Positions 17,005 to 25,564 of a stretch of DNA of 64,000 bases are shown one piece after another. The notes below the pieces were generated by a model. The model saw nothing but the letters and a program-made list of their open reading frames with translations. It had not been told where the DNA came from and made no database searches. How positions within the stretch are numbered: position 1 is the first letter of the stretch; every line of letters begins with the position of its first letter. A program made the translations under genes and the position numbers. This stretch comes from Cronobacter dublinensis subsp. dublinensis LMG 23823 (GTDB lineage: Bacteria; Pseudomonadota; Gammaproteobacteria; Enterobacterales; Enterobacteriaceae): contig NZ_CP012266.1 in NCBI RefSeq assembly GCF_001277235.1, positions 620,001 through 684,000 of the forward strand, in the 5' to 3' direction.

Positions 17005-18792
17005 GTGCGCATCGCAACAATTACCAATTTTGCCTATGGCGCGACGGTCGCGCTGACGCTCGCCTCCGGCGTGGTGCTGATGATGGCTTCCAGCGCTGAT
17101 AAAGAAGAGCGGGCGGCGGTGCGGCAAAGCGCGGCATTTGACAGGCTGACGGAAACGGTCGAGCAGGAGACGTACGCGCTCACCGAGCTGGCGCGCGTCT
17201 ATGTGGTGGATCGCAGGGCGGAAGATCTCGCCGCCTGGCAGGCGAAAAAAGCGCAGGACGATAACGACGAGGCGCATCTGGCGCGGCTGCGGGATGTGGG
17301 CGCCTCGCCTGAAGAGTTAGACCATTTACGCGAGGGCATGGCGCTTGCGCACGAGCTGGAAGATGAACAGCAGCAGGCAGTAGACGCGGTGGCGCGCGGC
17401 GATAACGAACGGGCCATGCAGCTGCTGTTTGGCGTGGGCTATGAACATGAACTCGACAAGATGGATTTTCAGTTCGCGCATTTTCGAAGCCTCCTTGACC
17501 AGCGCACCAGCGCCGCTATCCAGCAGGCGACCGACGCCTCGATGCGGCTGCGCACGCTCTCTGAAATCATGGTGGGGCTGACCGCGCTGCTGTTTCTCTT
17601 TGTGCTTGGGTTTATTCTCAAGCGCCGCATTCTGCAACCGGTGGTGAAGCTGAGCGATGTGGTCAACCGGCTGGCGACACAGGATTACGACGTGGAAGCC
17701 CCGCTGTTGCAGCAGGTGGATGAAATCGGCGATATGGCGCAGGCGATTCATATCTTTCGTGAAAACGGTCTGGCGCGCCAGCGGCTGGAACAGGAGCGCG
17801 ACGCCGACTGGGCCATCCGGCGGCTGCTTTCACGGATGACCCAGCGGTTGCAGGGGAGCGAATCGCGTCACGATATTATCGAGCTGACGCGGCTGTTTGC
17901 CCCGCAAATCGCGCCGGGGCTGGCAGGGCGTTTATATGTGCTTGATAGCCGCGATAATCTCATGACCTGCGTCGCGCGCTGGCTTGACGTCTCCGGCGGC
18001 GACACGGCGTTTACGCCTGACGAATGCTGGGCGCTGCGCCGCGGGCAGATGCACAGCCCAGGCCGTGACCTGGTGGATATCCCCTGCAAACATCTGTCGG
18101 CTTTCGCCGCGACGAAGGCTATCTGCGTGCCGCTGATAGCCCAGAATGAAACCATCGGGTTGCTGTCGTTTGAGAAAATCAACGAGGACAGAGAGCCGCC
18201 CTATGTCTATCTGGAACTGATGGCCGAGACGCTGGCGCTGGCGCTGGCGAACCAGAAGCTTCGCGACGAACTTATTGAAAAAGCGATGTACGACCCGCTG
18301 ACCGGCATGCGCAACCGCTATCACCTGGAAGAAGCGCTGCACGCCTGTATCAGCCAGGCGGAGGCGTCCGGCGCGCCGGTGAGCTGTCTGATGATAGATA
18401 TCGACTATTTCAAAACGCTTAATGACCAGTATGGCCACGACGCGGGCGATGCGGCCCTCAAAGAGATAGCCCGCGCGATGCGGGCCACGCTTAGCGACAC
18501 GGCGCAGGCGTTTCGCTACGGCGGCGAAGAGTTTCTGGTGTTGCTGCCCGGCATGGCGGAGACCCAGGCGCATGCGCTGGCGACGCGCATTTTGCACCAG
18601 GTTAGCGGGCTGTCGCTGCGCTATAACAGCCAGGAGATTGGCCCGGTCTCGGTGTCGATCGGTCTCGCCACCTGGCCCGATCACGCGCGCCGCGAGAACC
18701 TGGTGAAAAATGCCGATATCGCGCTTTATCTCGCCAAAGAGATGGGGCGCTCGCGCATTGTGGTGGCGAACCGGCTGAAACCGACCGCCTGA
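17005..18792 (+). CDS. Membrane diguanylate cyclase with periplasmic sensor, HAMP and GAF-like domains
   Basis: The 595-residue protein has TM1 (about 7-28), a helical periplasmic sensor to about residue 187, TM2 (about 188-207), a HAMP-like linker, a GAF-like domain (about 280-420) and a C-terminal GGDEF domain with an intact RYGGEEF motif (GGEEF at 506-510), so it should make c-di-GMP. I do not see the RxxD inhibitory I-site at its usual place before GGEEF. The start is GTG 17005 because no ATG lies near. A TATAAT box at 16921-16926 may be its -10. It lies downstream of tsr but after a terminator. The signal sensed is unknown. Confidence 0.85.
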   Translation: MRIATITNFAYGATVALTLASGVVLMMASSADKEERAAVRQSAAFDRLTETVEQETYALTELARVYVVDRRAEDLAAWQAKKAQDDNDEAHLARLRDVGASPEELDHLREGMALAHELEDEQQQAVDAVARGDNERAMQLLFGVGYEHELDKMDFQFAHFRSLLDQRTSAAIQQATDASMRLRTLSEIMVGLTALLFLFVLGFILKRRILQPVVKLSDVVNRLATQDYDVEAPLLQQVDEIGDMAQAIHIFRENGLARQRLEQERDADWAIRRLLSRMTQRLQGSESRHDIIELTRLFAPQIAPGLAGRLYVLDSRDNLMTCVARWLDVSGGDTAFTPDECWALRRGQMHSPGRDLVDIPCKHLSAFAATKAICVPLIAQNETIGLLSFEKINEDREPPYVYLELMAETLALALANQKLRDELIEKAMYDPLTGMRNRYHLEEALHACISQAEASGAPVSCLMIDIDYFKTLNDQYGHDAGDAALKEIARAMRATLSDTAQAFRYGGEEFLVLLPGMAETQAHALATRILHQVSGLSLRYNSQEIGPVSVSIGLATWPDHARRENLVKNADIALYLAKEMGRSRIVVANRLKPTA

Positions 18793-18828
18793 CGTCACGG
18801 CACGCGCAAACCGGAGTTTTCCGTGACG
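18793..18828. repeat. Inverted repeat between two diguanylate cyclase genes
   Basis: CGTCACGG (18793-18800) and CCGTGACG (18821-18828) form a perfect 8-bp stem around a 20-nt loop immediately after the first cyclase stop codon. There is no T-run, so it may be a Rho-assisted terminator, an mRNA-stabilising hairpin or an operator. Confidence 0.4.
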
Positions 18829-18937
18829 CAAACCCGCTGTTTTTCCACCTATACTCCTTCGATTGACAGCATATATTTTCTGGCACCATCGCTCTGTAAT
18901 ATGACGGGGCGCACGGCCATTAACGCGGGGGTAGACA

Positions 18938-19897
18938 ATGAAATTTCCTGGGATTCCGGAGAACGAAGAAGAGCGACTGAAGTCGCTGTATATGATGGAT
19001 CTGCTGGATACCCGGGATGACGAGCGTTTCGAACGTCTGACGCGGGTGGCGAAAAAACTCTTTCAGGTGCCGGTGGCGCTGATAAGCCTGCTGGATCGCG
19101 ACCGTCAGTGGCTGCTGGCCTGCCAGGGGCTGAACACGCGCGAGACCACGCGCGACGTGTCGTTCTGCGGGCACGCGATTTTGCAGGAAGGGCCGTTTAT
19201 CGTAAATGACGCCCGCCTCGACGAGCGTTTTCATGATAATCCGCTGGTGACCGGCGAGCCGTTTATCCGGTTTTACGCGGGTTACCCGGTGCGTCTGCCG
19301 GATGGTGCGGTGGTCGGCACGCTCTGCCTTATCGATAGCATGCCGCGCGAGTTCAGCGATGAGGATGTTGTGACGCTCAAAGATCTGGCGTTTATCGTCG
19401 AAGATGAGTTTCACGTCATCAGCATGGCGATGACCGACAGCCTGACCGGCATACCCAACCGTCGCGGCTTTTACCGCAGCGGCGAGAAGCGTTTTACGGC
19501 GCTGAAAGATAACAGCGAGCCGTTCAGCATCCTCTATTTTGACCTCGATAAGTTTAAGCCTATCAACGATCTGTGGGGCCATGCCGAAGGCGATGAAGTG
19601 CTGAAAACGTTCTCGGCGCAACTGCGCCAGCACCTGGGCCCGAAAGATATCGCCGGGCGGCTCGGTGGCGATGAGTTCGCCGTGCTGCTGACCCGGGAGA
19701 GCGACACCCAGGCGTTTCTCGATAGGCTGCGCGCGAGCCTGGATGCTCACAACCAGCACGCCGGCAAGCCTTACAACATCAATTACTCTTACGGCATGCT
19801 CAACCGCGATGAAGGCGCGTTTGATTCGCTGCTGGAGATGATCAAAGAGAGCGATAGCGTGATGTATTCCGCGAAGCGCAGAAAGCGGCTCGGGTAA
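18938..19897 (+). CDS. Cytoplasmic GAF-GGDEF diguanylate cyclase
   Basis: The 319-residue soluble protein has an N-terminal GAF domain (about residues 20-155, with SFCGHAILQEGPFIVNDA and the YAGYPVRLPDGAVVGTLCLID signature) and a GGDEF domain with motif RLGGDEFAVLL (243-247). The GGDEF core is intact, so activity is expected. The position of the inhibitory RxxD site reads GPKD, so product inhibition is probably lost. No membrane segment is present, which suggests an intracellular signal such as a small molecule or redox state bound by GAF. The ATG follows a weak GGGGG site 140 bp after the previous cyclase. Confidence 0.85.
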   Translation: MKFPGIPENEEERLKSLYMMDLLDTRDDERFERLTRVAKKLFQVPVALISLLDRDRQWLLACQGLNTRETTRDVSFCGHAILQEGPFIVNDARLDERFHDNPLVTGEPFIRFYAGYPVRLPDGAVVGTLCLIDSMPREFSDEDVVTLKDLAFIVEDEFHVISMAMTDSLTGIPNRRGFYRSGEKRFTALKDNSEPFSILYFDLDKFKPINDLWGHAEGDEVLKTFSAQLRQHLGPKDIAGRLGGDEFAVLLTRESDTQAFLDRLRASLDAHNQHAGKPYNINYSYGMLNRDEGAFDSLLEMIKESDSVMYSAKRRKRLG

Positions 19898-19906
19898 CGA
19901 GCGGGA

Positions 19907-22198
19907 TCACCCGCTCGCGTTAATCACCTTAATGGACACCATGCCGATGCCGAGACGGCGCGGCGAATGGCCAAGAATGTTGCCCTCGTTGGTGGACTGC
20001 GGCGCGGGCGGCACAATCACCAGCGTATTGCTGCGCGTCGGATTCTCGAAGTAAAGCGTGGTGGTCGACACCTCGTTGCCGAGCGTCAGCGTCTGCTCGC
20101 TGTCGCCCACTTTCACCGGCACCGGTTTTCCGGCGTTCGGGCCATAGGCTTTGGCCGTGATGACCAGCGAGAATTTCTCCGGCAGGGGATGGCGATACTC
20201 AATTTTTACCGCGTCGCCCAGCTGCGCGTTGGACCAGCGCCCCCAGGACTCCGGGCGTGAAATGCCGGAGAACTGTTTGACCTCTTCCGGCGCGCCCGCC
20301 ACGTTGAAGATAAAGCTGTCGGCCTGATAGCGGATGTCGTTATCCATCACCTTGAGCGTCTCGACGTTGTGCTGATAGCGCGCGGTGTCGATGACCGTAT
20401 CACGAAACGCCGCTTTGCCCTGCCAGGTCGCTTTATCGACCCGCTGTACGCGCTGCTCGCCGCCAAGCTGGCCCTGCGAGACGCAATAGTCAGTGGAAAG
20501 CGCAAGCTCAGGCGCCCACAGACGCGCCATTTTGTAGCAGTTATCCACCCACAGGAAGTTATCGCGCGGGGCGAAATCCGCCAGCTGGAAGCGCAGCGGG
20601 GCGGAGTATTCGCTCTCCGGCAGCGGCTCGATGCGTTTATCCGCCACCCGCAGCAGGAGCGGCAGGCGGAAGTGGCTGCCGGAGAAGGCAATCGTCTGTT
20701 TTTGCGTATCGACGGTGAAATCTTTAATCGACGACGGGAATTTCCACAGGCTGATGATATCGGGCTTCCAGGCGAGCACTTTCGATTTCATATTCAGGAA
20801 CACGGTCGAGAGCGACTGGCCGGAAAGGCTGCTGCGCCCGAGCCCGAGATAGTTATCGCCGCCGAGAATATCCAGCACCGTGGCGCCGTTATCCATCGTG
20901 TTGCGCTTCACCGCCACCCGATCCTGCTGCGGCTGGTCGCCGCGCAGAATAAAGAACAGGTTATTGCGATCCTGCTTGCTGAGGTATTTATACGCGGTGT
21001 TGTTCATCGCCAGGTGATCGGAAGAGACGACGATGACGGTGTTTTTAAAGTAAGGCGAGGCTTTGATTTTGTTAATCAGCGCCGCGATGTGCTCCTGGCT
21101 GCAACTGACCGCGCTGAAAGACTGGTTTGGCTTACCGTCGAACGCATAGCTTTTGCGTTTGCAGGTGCGCGAGACAAAACCGTCCGGGTGATGCGTGTCC
21201 ACGGTCAGCGTGAAGAGCGAAAAGCGTTTGCCCGCTTTTGAGAGCGCTTCGTACTTTTTCCAGACTTCGTCGAGCACCGTGTCGTCGTAGAAGCCCCAGT
21301 CGTTGCGATAGGCCGGGTCCGCCACCACGGTTTTCAGTTCTTCCGCGCCATAGAGGTTATCGAAGCCGTGGGATTTCAGAAAGACGTCTTTCCCGGCGAA
21401 GCGCAGGTTGGCGCCCTGAATAAAATAGTTTTCGTAGCCAGAATTTTTCAGGATGTCGCCCAGGCAGACGTTTTGTGGGAAGAAGCTCGACATGGAGGCG
21501 GACGCGTTGCCCTCGAACGGCGCAAACAGCGGAATGCCGCACTGCGAAGCGACCATGCCTGCAATGGTGTAGTCGGTGCCGGGCAGCTGCGCGGTCTGGC
21601 TGAAGTCAATCCCGTCGTTTTTAAGCGCGCCCAGTTCCGGCGTCAGGTTCGGGAAGGCTTCATCGTCAAAATAGGTACGCTCCAGGCTTTCGCCGTAGAT
21701 ATAGACCAGGTTGAGCTGCGGGTTGTCGATACGCTTTTGCGGCTCTTTGTAGTATGCCGCGAAATCCGGGTCGCCCTCGGCGGTCTGGGATTTCACCAGT
21801 TCGGTTATCTGGCGAAAGGCCGGGCTGGCGTCGACCGAGGCGAGCGCCAGCAGCAGCGCCGCAAAGCTGTAGCCGAAGTGATACGGCATATGGCGACGGC
21901 GGCGCAGGATCCACGTCAGCAGGCCGAAGACCGCCAGCAGCGCCGCGACGAGCCCGACGCCTGGCAGAATATACTTGCTGACGCCCGCGCCGGTGAGGCT
22001 GTTGGTGAGCGTATAGAGCACCGCGTCGTTGATGCCATCCCCGGTAAAATAGTTACTGGCAAGCAGCGTCAGGTTCAGAATCACGCACAGCCCCAACACC
22101 ACCAGGGTCGCGATGAACCACCAGGTATTACGACCGGCCTTAAAGGCGTAAATCGCCACCGAGGCGATAAATAACAGTAGGGAAAGCCACTCTGACAA
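19907..22198 (-). CDS. opgB: Phosphoglycerol transferase I OpgB (MdoB)
   Basis: This enzyme transfers phosphoglycerol from phosphatidylglycerol to periplasmic osmoregulated glucans. Three or four membrane helices (about residues 1-130) precede a large periplasmic alkaline-phosphatase-superfamily domain with GTDYTIAGMVASQCGIPLF and VVSSDHLAMNN. Similarity to E. coli OpgB is high throughout. The start is probably TTG 22198: it gives 763 residues, the E. coli length, encodes M-S-E as in E. coli, and has AGGA at ideal spacing. GTG codons at 22204 and 22201 are alternatives but sit too close to the Shine-Dalgarno. A candidate promoter is at 22261-22289. Confidence 0.93.
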   Translation of the reverse strand: MSEWLSLLLFIASVAIYAFKAGRNTWWFIATLVVLGLCVILNLTLLASNYFTGDGINDAVLYTLTNSLTGAGVSKYILPGVGLVAALLAVFGLLTWILRRRRHMPYHFGYSFAALLLALASVDASPAFRQITELVKSQTAEGDPDFAAYYKEPQKRIDNPQLNLVYIYGESLERTYFDDEAFPNLTPELGALKNDGIDFSQTAQLPGTDYTIAGMVASQCGIPLFAPFEGNASASMSSFFPQNVCLGDILKNSGYENYFIQGANLRFAGKDVFLKSHGFDNLYGAEELKTVVADPAYRNDWGFYDDTVLDEVWKKYEALSKAGKRFSLFTLTVDTHHPDGFVSRTCKRKSYAFDGKPNQSFSAVSCSQEHIAALINKIKASPYFKNTVIVVSSDHLAMNNTAYKYLSKQDRNNLFFILRGDQPQQDRVAVKRNTMDNGATVLDILGGDNYLGLGRSSLSGQSLSTVFLNMKSKVLAWKPDIISLWKFPSSIKDFTVDTQKQTIAFSGSHFRLPLLLRVADKRIEPLPESEYSAPLRFQLADFAPRDNFLWVDNCYKMARLWAPELALSTDYCVSQGQLGGEQRVQRVDKATWQGKAAFRDTVIDTARYQHNVETLKVMDNDIRYQADSFIFNVAGAPEEVKQFSGISRPESWGRWSNAQLGDAVKIEYRHPLPEKFSLVITAKAYGPNAGKPVPVKVGDSEQTLTLGNEVSTTTLYFENPTRSNTLVIVPPAPQSTNEGNILGHSPRRLGIGMVSIKVINASG

Positions 22199-22260
22199 CA
22201 CCACATCCTCGCAGCGAAGGCGCCAGGCCCGTTGGGGTTAAACCACTTTTTTAGCGTTGG

Positions 22261-22289
22261 AATATAACTTTGCTGTCACACTCCTACAA
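22261..22289 (-). promoter_or_regulatory. Candidate sigma-70 promoter of opgB
   Basis: On the minus strand TTGTAG (22289-22284), a 17-bp spacer and TATATT (22266-22261) form a reasonable -35/-10 pair about 60 bp upstream of opgB. Confidence 0.4.
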
Positions 22290-22558
22290 TTCTAGCGTCA
22301 TCTTTCTGTGGATCAGTTCAGATAAGGTTTAGATATGCGATTTTTTGAGCCGGGTCTCATCGCCTGTGGCGCGGCGTGGCACAGGACGTAGCGTAAAAAG
22401 AGGTGTTTATTAATGGACAGTTAGCGGAAGCGGTAAAAAGCAGCTTCTTTTATGAAAATTTTATTACAGAGCAGATTTCACTGGCGAAAGGCGAAATATA
22501 AGCGAAACGGGAAGGAAGAGCCGGAGCGCAGGTCGCACGCCCCGGTGATGCGATGCGG
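22290..22558. other. Intergenic region between opgB and dnaC, no gene seen
   Basis: About 270 bp with no ORF that resembles yjjA, which E. coli carries at this place. I see no clear terminator after dnaC here, so dnaT-dnaC transcription may run on. Confidence 0.4.
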
Positions 22559-23296
22559 TTAGTACTCTTTACCGGTGACGCGGCTGCGGTAGCTGTCCCA
22601 GTTGAAATTCACCCACAGGCTGTTGCCAAGACGCATGCGATCCATAACGCGCTCGCCCAGCAGTTTGGTCATTTCATCCATGTTCTGGTTGGTCAGCATA
22701 CCGGTCGGGCGTTTGGATGACGAGCGGCGATCCACCAGCTGATTGATGATCACTTTTTCATAGCGCGATTCGCTCTGCATGCCGATCTCGTCGATCACCA
22801 GCAGATCGACGCTGCTGAGATCTTTTAGCAGCTGCTCTTCACTGGTTTCGCGGCTGCTGAAGGTGTCTTTCATGGCGGACATGATATCGGCGACGGTAAT
22901 GATCATTACCGATTTTCCGCGCAGCAGCAGTTCATTGCAGATGGCGGCGGCAAGGTGGTTTTTGCCCGTGCCGGGTTTGCCGGCGAAGACAAAGCTCGCG
23001 ATATTGCCCTCGAACGCCTCGACATACTGGCGCGCTTTGCTGAGCGCGTTCATCTGCCCGTCGTTTTCAACGCGGTAGTTATCAAAAGAGCAGTTCTGAT
23101 GCAGCGGGCGAATGCCGGAGCGGTTAAACGTGCGCTGCATTTTCATCGCCCGGTTTTCGCGCTCGATAGCCTCCGAGCGAAGACGCCCCTGCTCCTGTTG
23201 CCAGGCGAGAAGCTCTTCGCCGGATTTAAAGGCGGGCTTTACGTCAGGCGGCATCAGCCGCTTCAGGCGCATCATCAGGTCAGTGACGTTTTTCAT
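22559..23296 (-). CDS. dnaC: DnaC, helicase loader for DnaB
   Basis: The 245-residue AAA+ protein equals E. coli DnaC in length and is near-identical in many blocks. Visible are the DnaB-binding N-terminal region, Walker A (GKPGTGKNHLA), Walker B (LLVIDEIG), and sensor/arginine finger regions including RRSSSKRPTGMLTNQN and RVMDRMRLG. DnaC with ATP loads the DnaB helicase at oriC and at restarted forks. The gene starts 2 bp after dnaT, so the two are translated from one transcript, as in E. coli primosome operons. Confidence 0.96.
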   Translation of the reverse strand: MKNVTDLMMRLKRLMPPDVKPAFKSGEELLAWQQEQGRLRSEAIERENRAMKMQRTFNRSGIRPLHQNCSFDNYRVENDGQMNALSKARQYVEAFEGNIASFVFAGKPGTGKNHLAAAICNELLLRGKSVMIITVADIMSAMKDTFSSRETSEEQLLKDLSSVDLLVIDEIGMQSESRYEKVIINQLVDRRSSSKRPTGMLTNQNMDEMTKLLGERVMDRMRLGNSLWVNFNWDSYRSRVTGKEY

Positions 23297-23298
23297 CG

Positions 23299-23844
23299 TT
23301 ACCCCCGGAATCCGTCAGGAATCTGGTCGTCCGGCTGTGGAATGGCGTTCACGTCGCGCCGCGCGGAAGACGTAAAGGTGGCGCGGTTCATCTGAATGCT
23401 GCGCGCCAGCTTTTGCTGCCACTGGATATGGTGGAAGACCTTTCCTTCCGCCTGCCAGTAGGCGACGAAAGAGGCCAGCTCTTCGCTGGTGACAGGCTGC
23501 GCCAGCGGAATGCCCCACAGCGCGGCCATGCGCTGGAAGTCCGGGTCGGGCTGCCAGCCGGGGTACATGGCGAACTTGCCCATCGGCACCGGTACGGGCT
23601 GGGCGACGTCATTCCCTTCGTCAAAAAACTGCGCTTCCAGCGCGACATCGGAGCGGGGCGCGGCCAGCTGTTTTTCCAGCGCCAGTAGTTCCGCCATGCG
23701 CGCCGGGGTCACGGCATAAAATGCAGGCGCATTGTTATCAAACACCGCCACGGCCCCACGTTCGGCATGCGCGAGCGCGCCACCGGGATTGCGCCGGAAG
23801 GCGTCAATATCAACGACATCAGGGGTCAGGATTCTGGAAGACAT
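23299..23844 (-). CDS. dnaT: DnaT, primosomal protein i
   Basis: The 181-residue protein (179 in E. coli) starts MSSRILTPDVVDIDAFRRNP and has the N-terminal oligomerisation domain and the C-terminal ssDNA-binding part with YPGWQPDPDFQRMAALWGI. It acts with PriA and PriB in replication restart and hands over DnaB-DnaC. The C-terminus (about 150-181) is more variable. It is the first gene of the dnaT-dnaC unit; a terminator of the upstream ohr gene separates it from the genes to its right. Confidence 0.94.
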   Translation of the reverse strand: MSSRILTPDVVDIDAFRRNPGGALAHAERGAVAVFDNNAPAFYAVTPARMAELLALEKQLAAPRSDVALEAQFFDEGNDVAQPVPVPMGKFAMYPGWQPDPDFQRMAALWGIPLAQPVTSEELASFVAYWQAEGKVFHHIQWQQKLARSIQMNRATFTSSARRDVNAIPQPDDQIPDGFRG

Positions 23845-23968
23845 AAAACGTTCTCAATCAAAGCGTTATCAGACACTGGCGAATAAATGGCCAGCAGAGA
23901 CGATAATTCCTTCATAGTAGCATAACCCGGCCCGGGGTTTGAGCTTATTGGCTTAGGAGCGGGCGTGT

Positions 23969-24003
23969 AAAAAAAAGAGCGCGCCATAACATCTGGCGCG
24001 CTC
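23969..24003 (-). terminator. Rho-independent terminator after ohr
   Basis: On the minus strand GAGCGCGCCA, a 7-nt loop and TGGCGCGCTC make a perfect 10-bp stem followed by eight T residues. It separates ohr from dnaT. Confidence 0.88.
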
Positions 24004-24066
24004 CGGGTCCCCTGGTGAGGGCAGTTTCGTTTTTTATTTTAAGCTTCCCCGTTGGCGGGGATAGCG

Positions 24067-24495
24067 TCAGGCAATAATGTTCAGCGTTACGTCGATGTTG
24101 CCGCGGGTCGCGTTGGAGTACGGGCAGACGATATGCGCCGCATCGACCAGTTTCTGCGCCTCTGCCGCGTCCATCCCCGGCAGGTGAATATTCAGGGTCG
24201 CTTCGATACCAAAACCGGTCGGCAGCGGGCCAATCCCCACTTCGCCTTCGATAAACGCGTCTTTCGGCATGGCGATTTTGTCGCGAGCGGAGACAAACTT
24301 CATCGCGCCCAGGAAGCAGGCGGAGTAGCCTGCGGCAAACAGTTGTTCCGGGTTAGTGACGTCGCCGCCCATGCCGCCCATCTCTTTCGGTACGCCCAGC
24401 TTCACGTCAAGCACGCCATCAGAAGAGGTGGCGCGGCCGTCACGGCCTCCAGTGGCTTTTGCTTTGGCGCGGTAGATAACGTTTTCTAAAGACAT
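24067..24495 (-). CDS. ohr: Organic hydroperoxide resistance protein Ohr (OsmC family peroxiredoxin)
   Basis: The 142-residue protein has the Ohr layout with the two redox cysteines Cys60 (GYSACFLGAMK) and Cys124 (VCPYSNATRGN), Arg19 and Glu50 of the active site, and the NPEQLFAAGYSACF signature. It reduces organic and fatty-acid hydroperoxides using lipoylated dihydrolipoamide proteins. Upstream at 24521-24539 is a palindromic element shared with the ohrR promoter region. The adjacent ohrR repressor gene is frameshifted, so ohr may be expressed constitutively here; this is inference. Confidence 0.93.
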   Translation of the reverse strand: MSLENVIYRAKAKATGGRDGRATSSDGVLDVKLGVPKEMGGMGGDVTNPEQLFAAGYSACFLGAMKFVSARDKIAMPKDAFIEGEVGIGPLPTGFGIEATLNIHLPGMDAAEAQKLVDAAHIVCPYSNATRGNIDVTLNIIA

Positions 24496-24520
24496 GCAAC
24501 ATTCCTTTTTTGAGTTTTAG

Positions 24521-24539
24521 GCGATTTAATCGTGCGCTA
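24521..24539. promoter_or_regulatory. Candidate OhrR operator upstream of ohr
   Basis: The element contains the perfect palindrome CGATT-T-AATCG. Read on the minus strand, 17 of 19 bases match the element at 25035-25053 upstream of ohrR. It lies 26-44 bp before the ohr ATG, a typical operator position. Confidence 0.55.
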
Positions 24540-24575
24540 CTTATATTTTACGTGAACGCCATCCAGGGACGGCGC

Positions 24576-25020
24576 TTACGACTGATGTAAATTATGGCGT
24601 AAATCTTCCAGCTGCGCTTTAAGGCTCATCAGGGTTTCTCTGTCGCATGCGGTCGCGCAGAGCACCGAGCCTGGTATCTCGCTGGCCTCGGCCTTTAATT
24701 CCCGGCCTGCGTCGGTCAGCGTGACGATGACTTGTCTCTCATCCTGACGCGAGCGCTGACGCATCAGCAGCCCGGCGGTCTCCATACGCTTTAGCAGCGG
24801 CGTGAGCGTGGCGGAGTCGAGATATAACCGTTCGCCAATTTCCGACACCGTGACCTCGTCCTGCTCCCACAGCACCATCATCACCGTAAGTCAGCCCCAG
24901 CGGCGTCAGCAACTGGCGATAAATTTTATGCAGCGCCAGGTTTGTCGAGTAGAGCGCGAAGCAGAGCTGATTATCTAAACTCAGCGAGAGACCCGCGCTT
25001 TGTTGTTCTTTTGTCTTCAT
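24576..25020 (-). pseudogene. ohrR: ohrR, MarR-family peroxide-sensing repressor, broken by a frameshift
   Basis: The first part (ATG 25020, MKTKEQQSAGLSLSLDNQLC...) reads as OhrR through LLTPLGLTY in one frame, including the reactive cysteine in NQLCFALYS. The rest, from VMMVLWEQDEVTVSEIGERL to the stop at 24576 with the winged helix and RQDERQVIVTLTDAG, continues in another frame. Intact homologues read ...TYPQYLVMMVLWE, so an 11-bp deletion near 24885/24886 removes the PQYL codons and shifts the frame. The N-terminal peptide ends out of frame at 24739. The product would lack the DNA-binding domain. A sequencing error cannot be excluded. Confidence 0.85.
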
Positions 25021-25034
25021 GCTTTCAATATAGA

Positions 25035-25053
25035 TAGCGCACGATTTAATTGC
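25035..25053. promoter_or_regulatory. Candidate OhrR operator upstream of ohrR
   Basis: TAGCGCACGATTTAATTGC matches 17 of 19 bases of the element before ohr in inverted orientation. It lies 15 bp upstream of the ohrR start. Two copies of a rare sequence in front of a regulator and its target indicate autoregulation. Confidence 0.5.
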
Positions 25054-25090
25054 AAGTGAGTTTTGGCTGTCGCTGTGATAGACGTGACCG

Positions 25091-25564
25091 TTATACGCGG
25101 GGGCGTTTACGGTATAGCCACAGACCGGGCAACGACAACCCAATCGACAGCGCGCCGACGGTAGACGCCGCCTTAAGAAAGTTGGTCACCAGCGAGACCA
25201 TTAACGGGTCGCTATAGCCGAAGTGGCTGATTTTTACCGCCGAGATCATCGCCGAATACGCCGAGATGCCGGGGAACATCGGGATCACCGCTGCGACGGT
25301 AAAGACTTTCGGGTGCGCGAGATACCAGCGCGACCACTGGATGCCGATGCAGCCCACCAGCATCGCCGCGAGAAACGTGCCCCACTCGATATTCAGACCG
25401 AGCATCATCATCACCGTACGCGAGCCGTGGCCGACCGCGCCCAGCAGCGCGCACCAGAGCAGGGCGCGGCGCGGCACGTTAAACACCATCGCAAAGCCCG
25501 CCGCCGGAATGGCGGAAAGCAGCATATCTTCCAGCATCAGCGCGATAATACGCATTACATCCAT
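25091..25564 (-). CDS. yjjB: YjjB, small subunit of YjjP-YjjB (ThrE-type) exporter
   Basis: The protein (157 residues from ATG 25564) has about five membrane helices, the ThrE C-terminal domain pattern, and the conserved GIQWSRWYLAHPKVFTVAA and VIPMFPGISAYSAMISAVKI blocks; it ends LWLYRKRPRV as in E. coli. With YjjP it forms a split ThrE-like transporter reported to export succinate in E. coli. ATG 25564 gives the E. coli length and overlaps the yjjP stop by 10 bp, so the pair is translationally coupled. Confidence 0.9.
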   Translation of the reverse strand: MDVMRIIALMLEDMLLSAIPAAGFAMVFNVPRRALLWCALLGAVGHGSRTVMMMLGLNIEWGTFLAAMLVGCIGIQWSRWYLAHPKVFTVAAVIPMFPGISAYSAMISAVKISHFGYSDPLMVSLVTNFLKAASTVGALSIGLSLPGLWLYRKRPRV

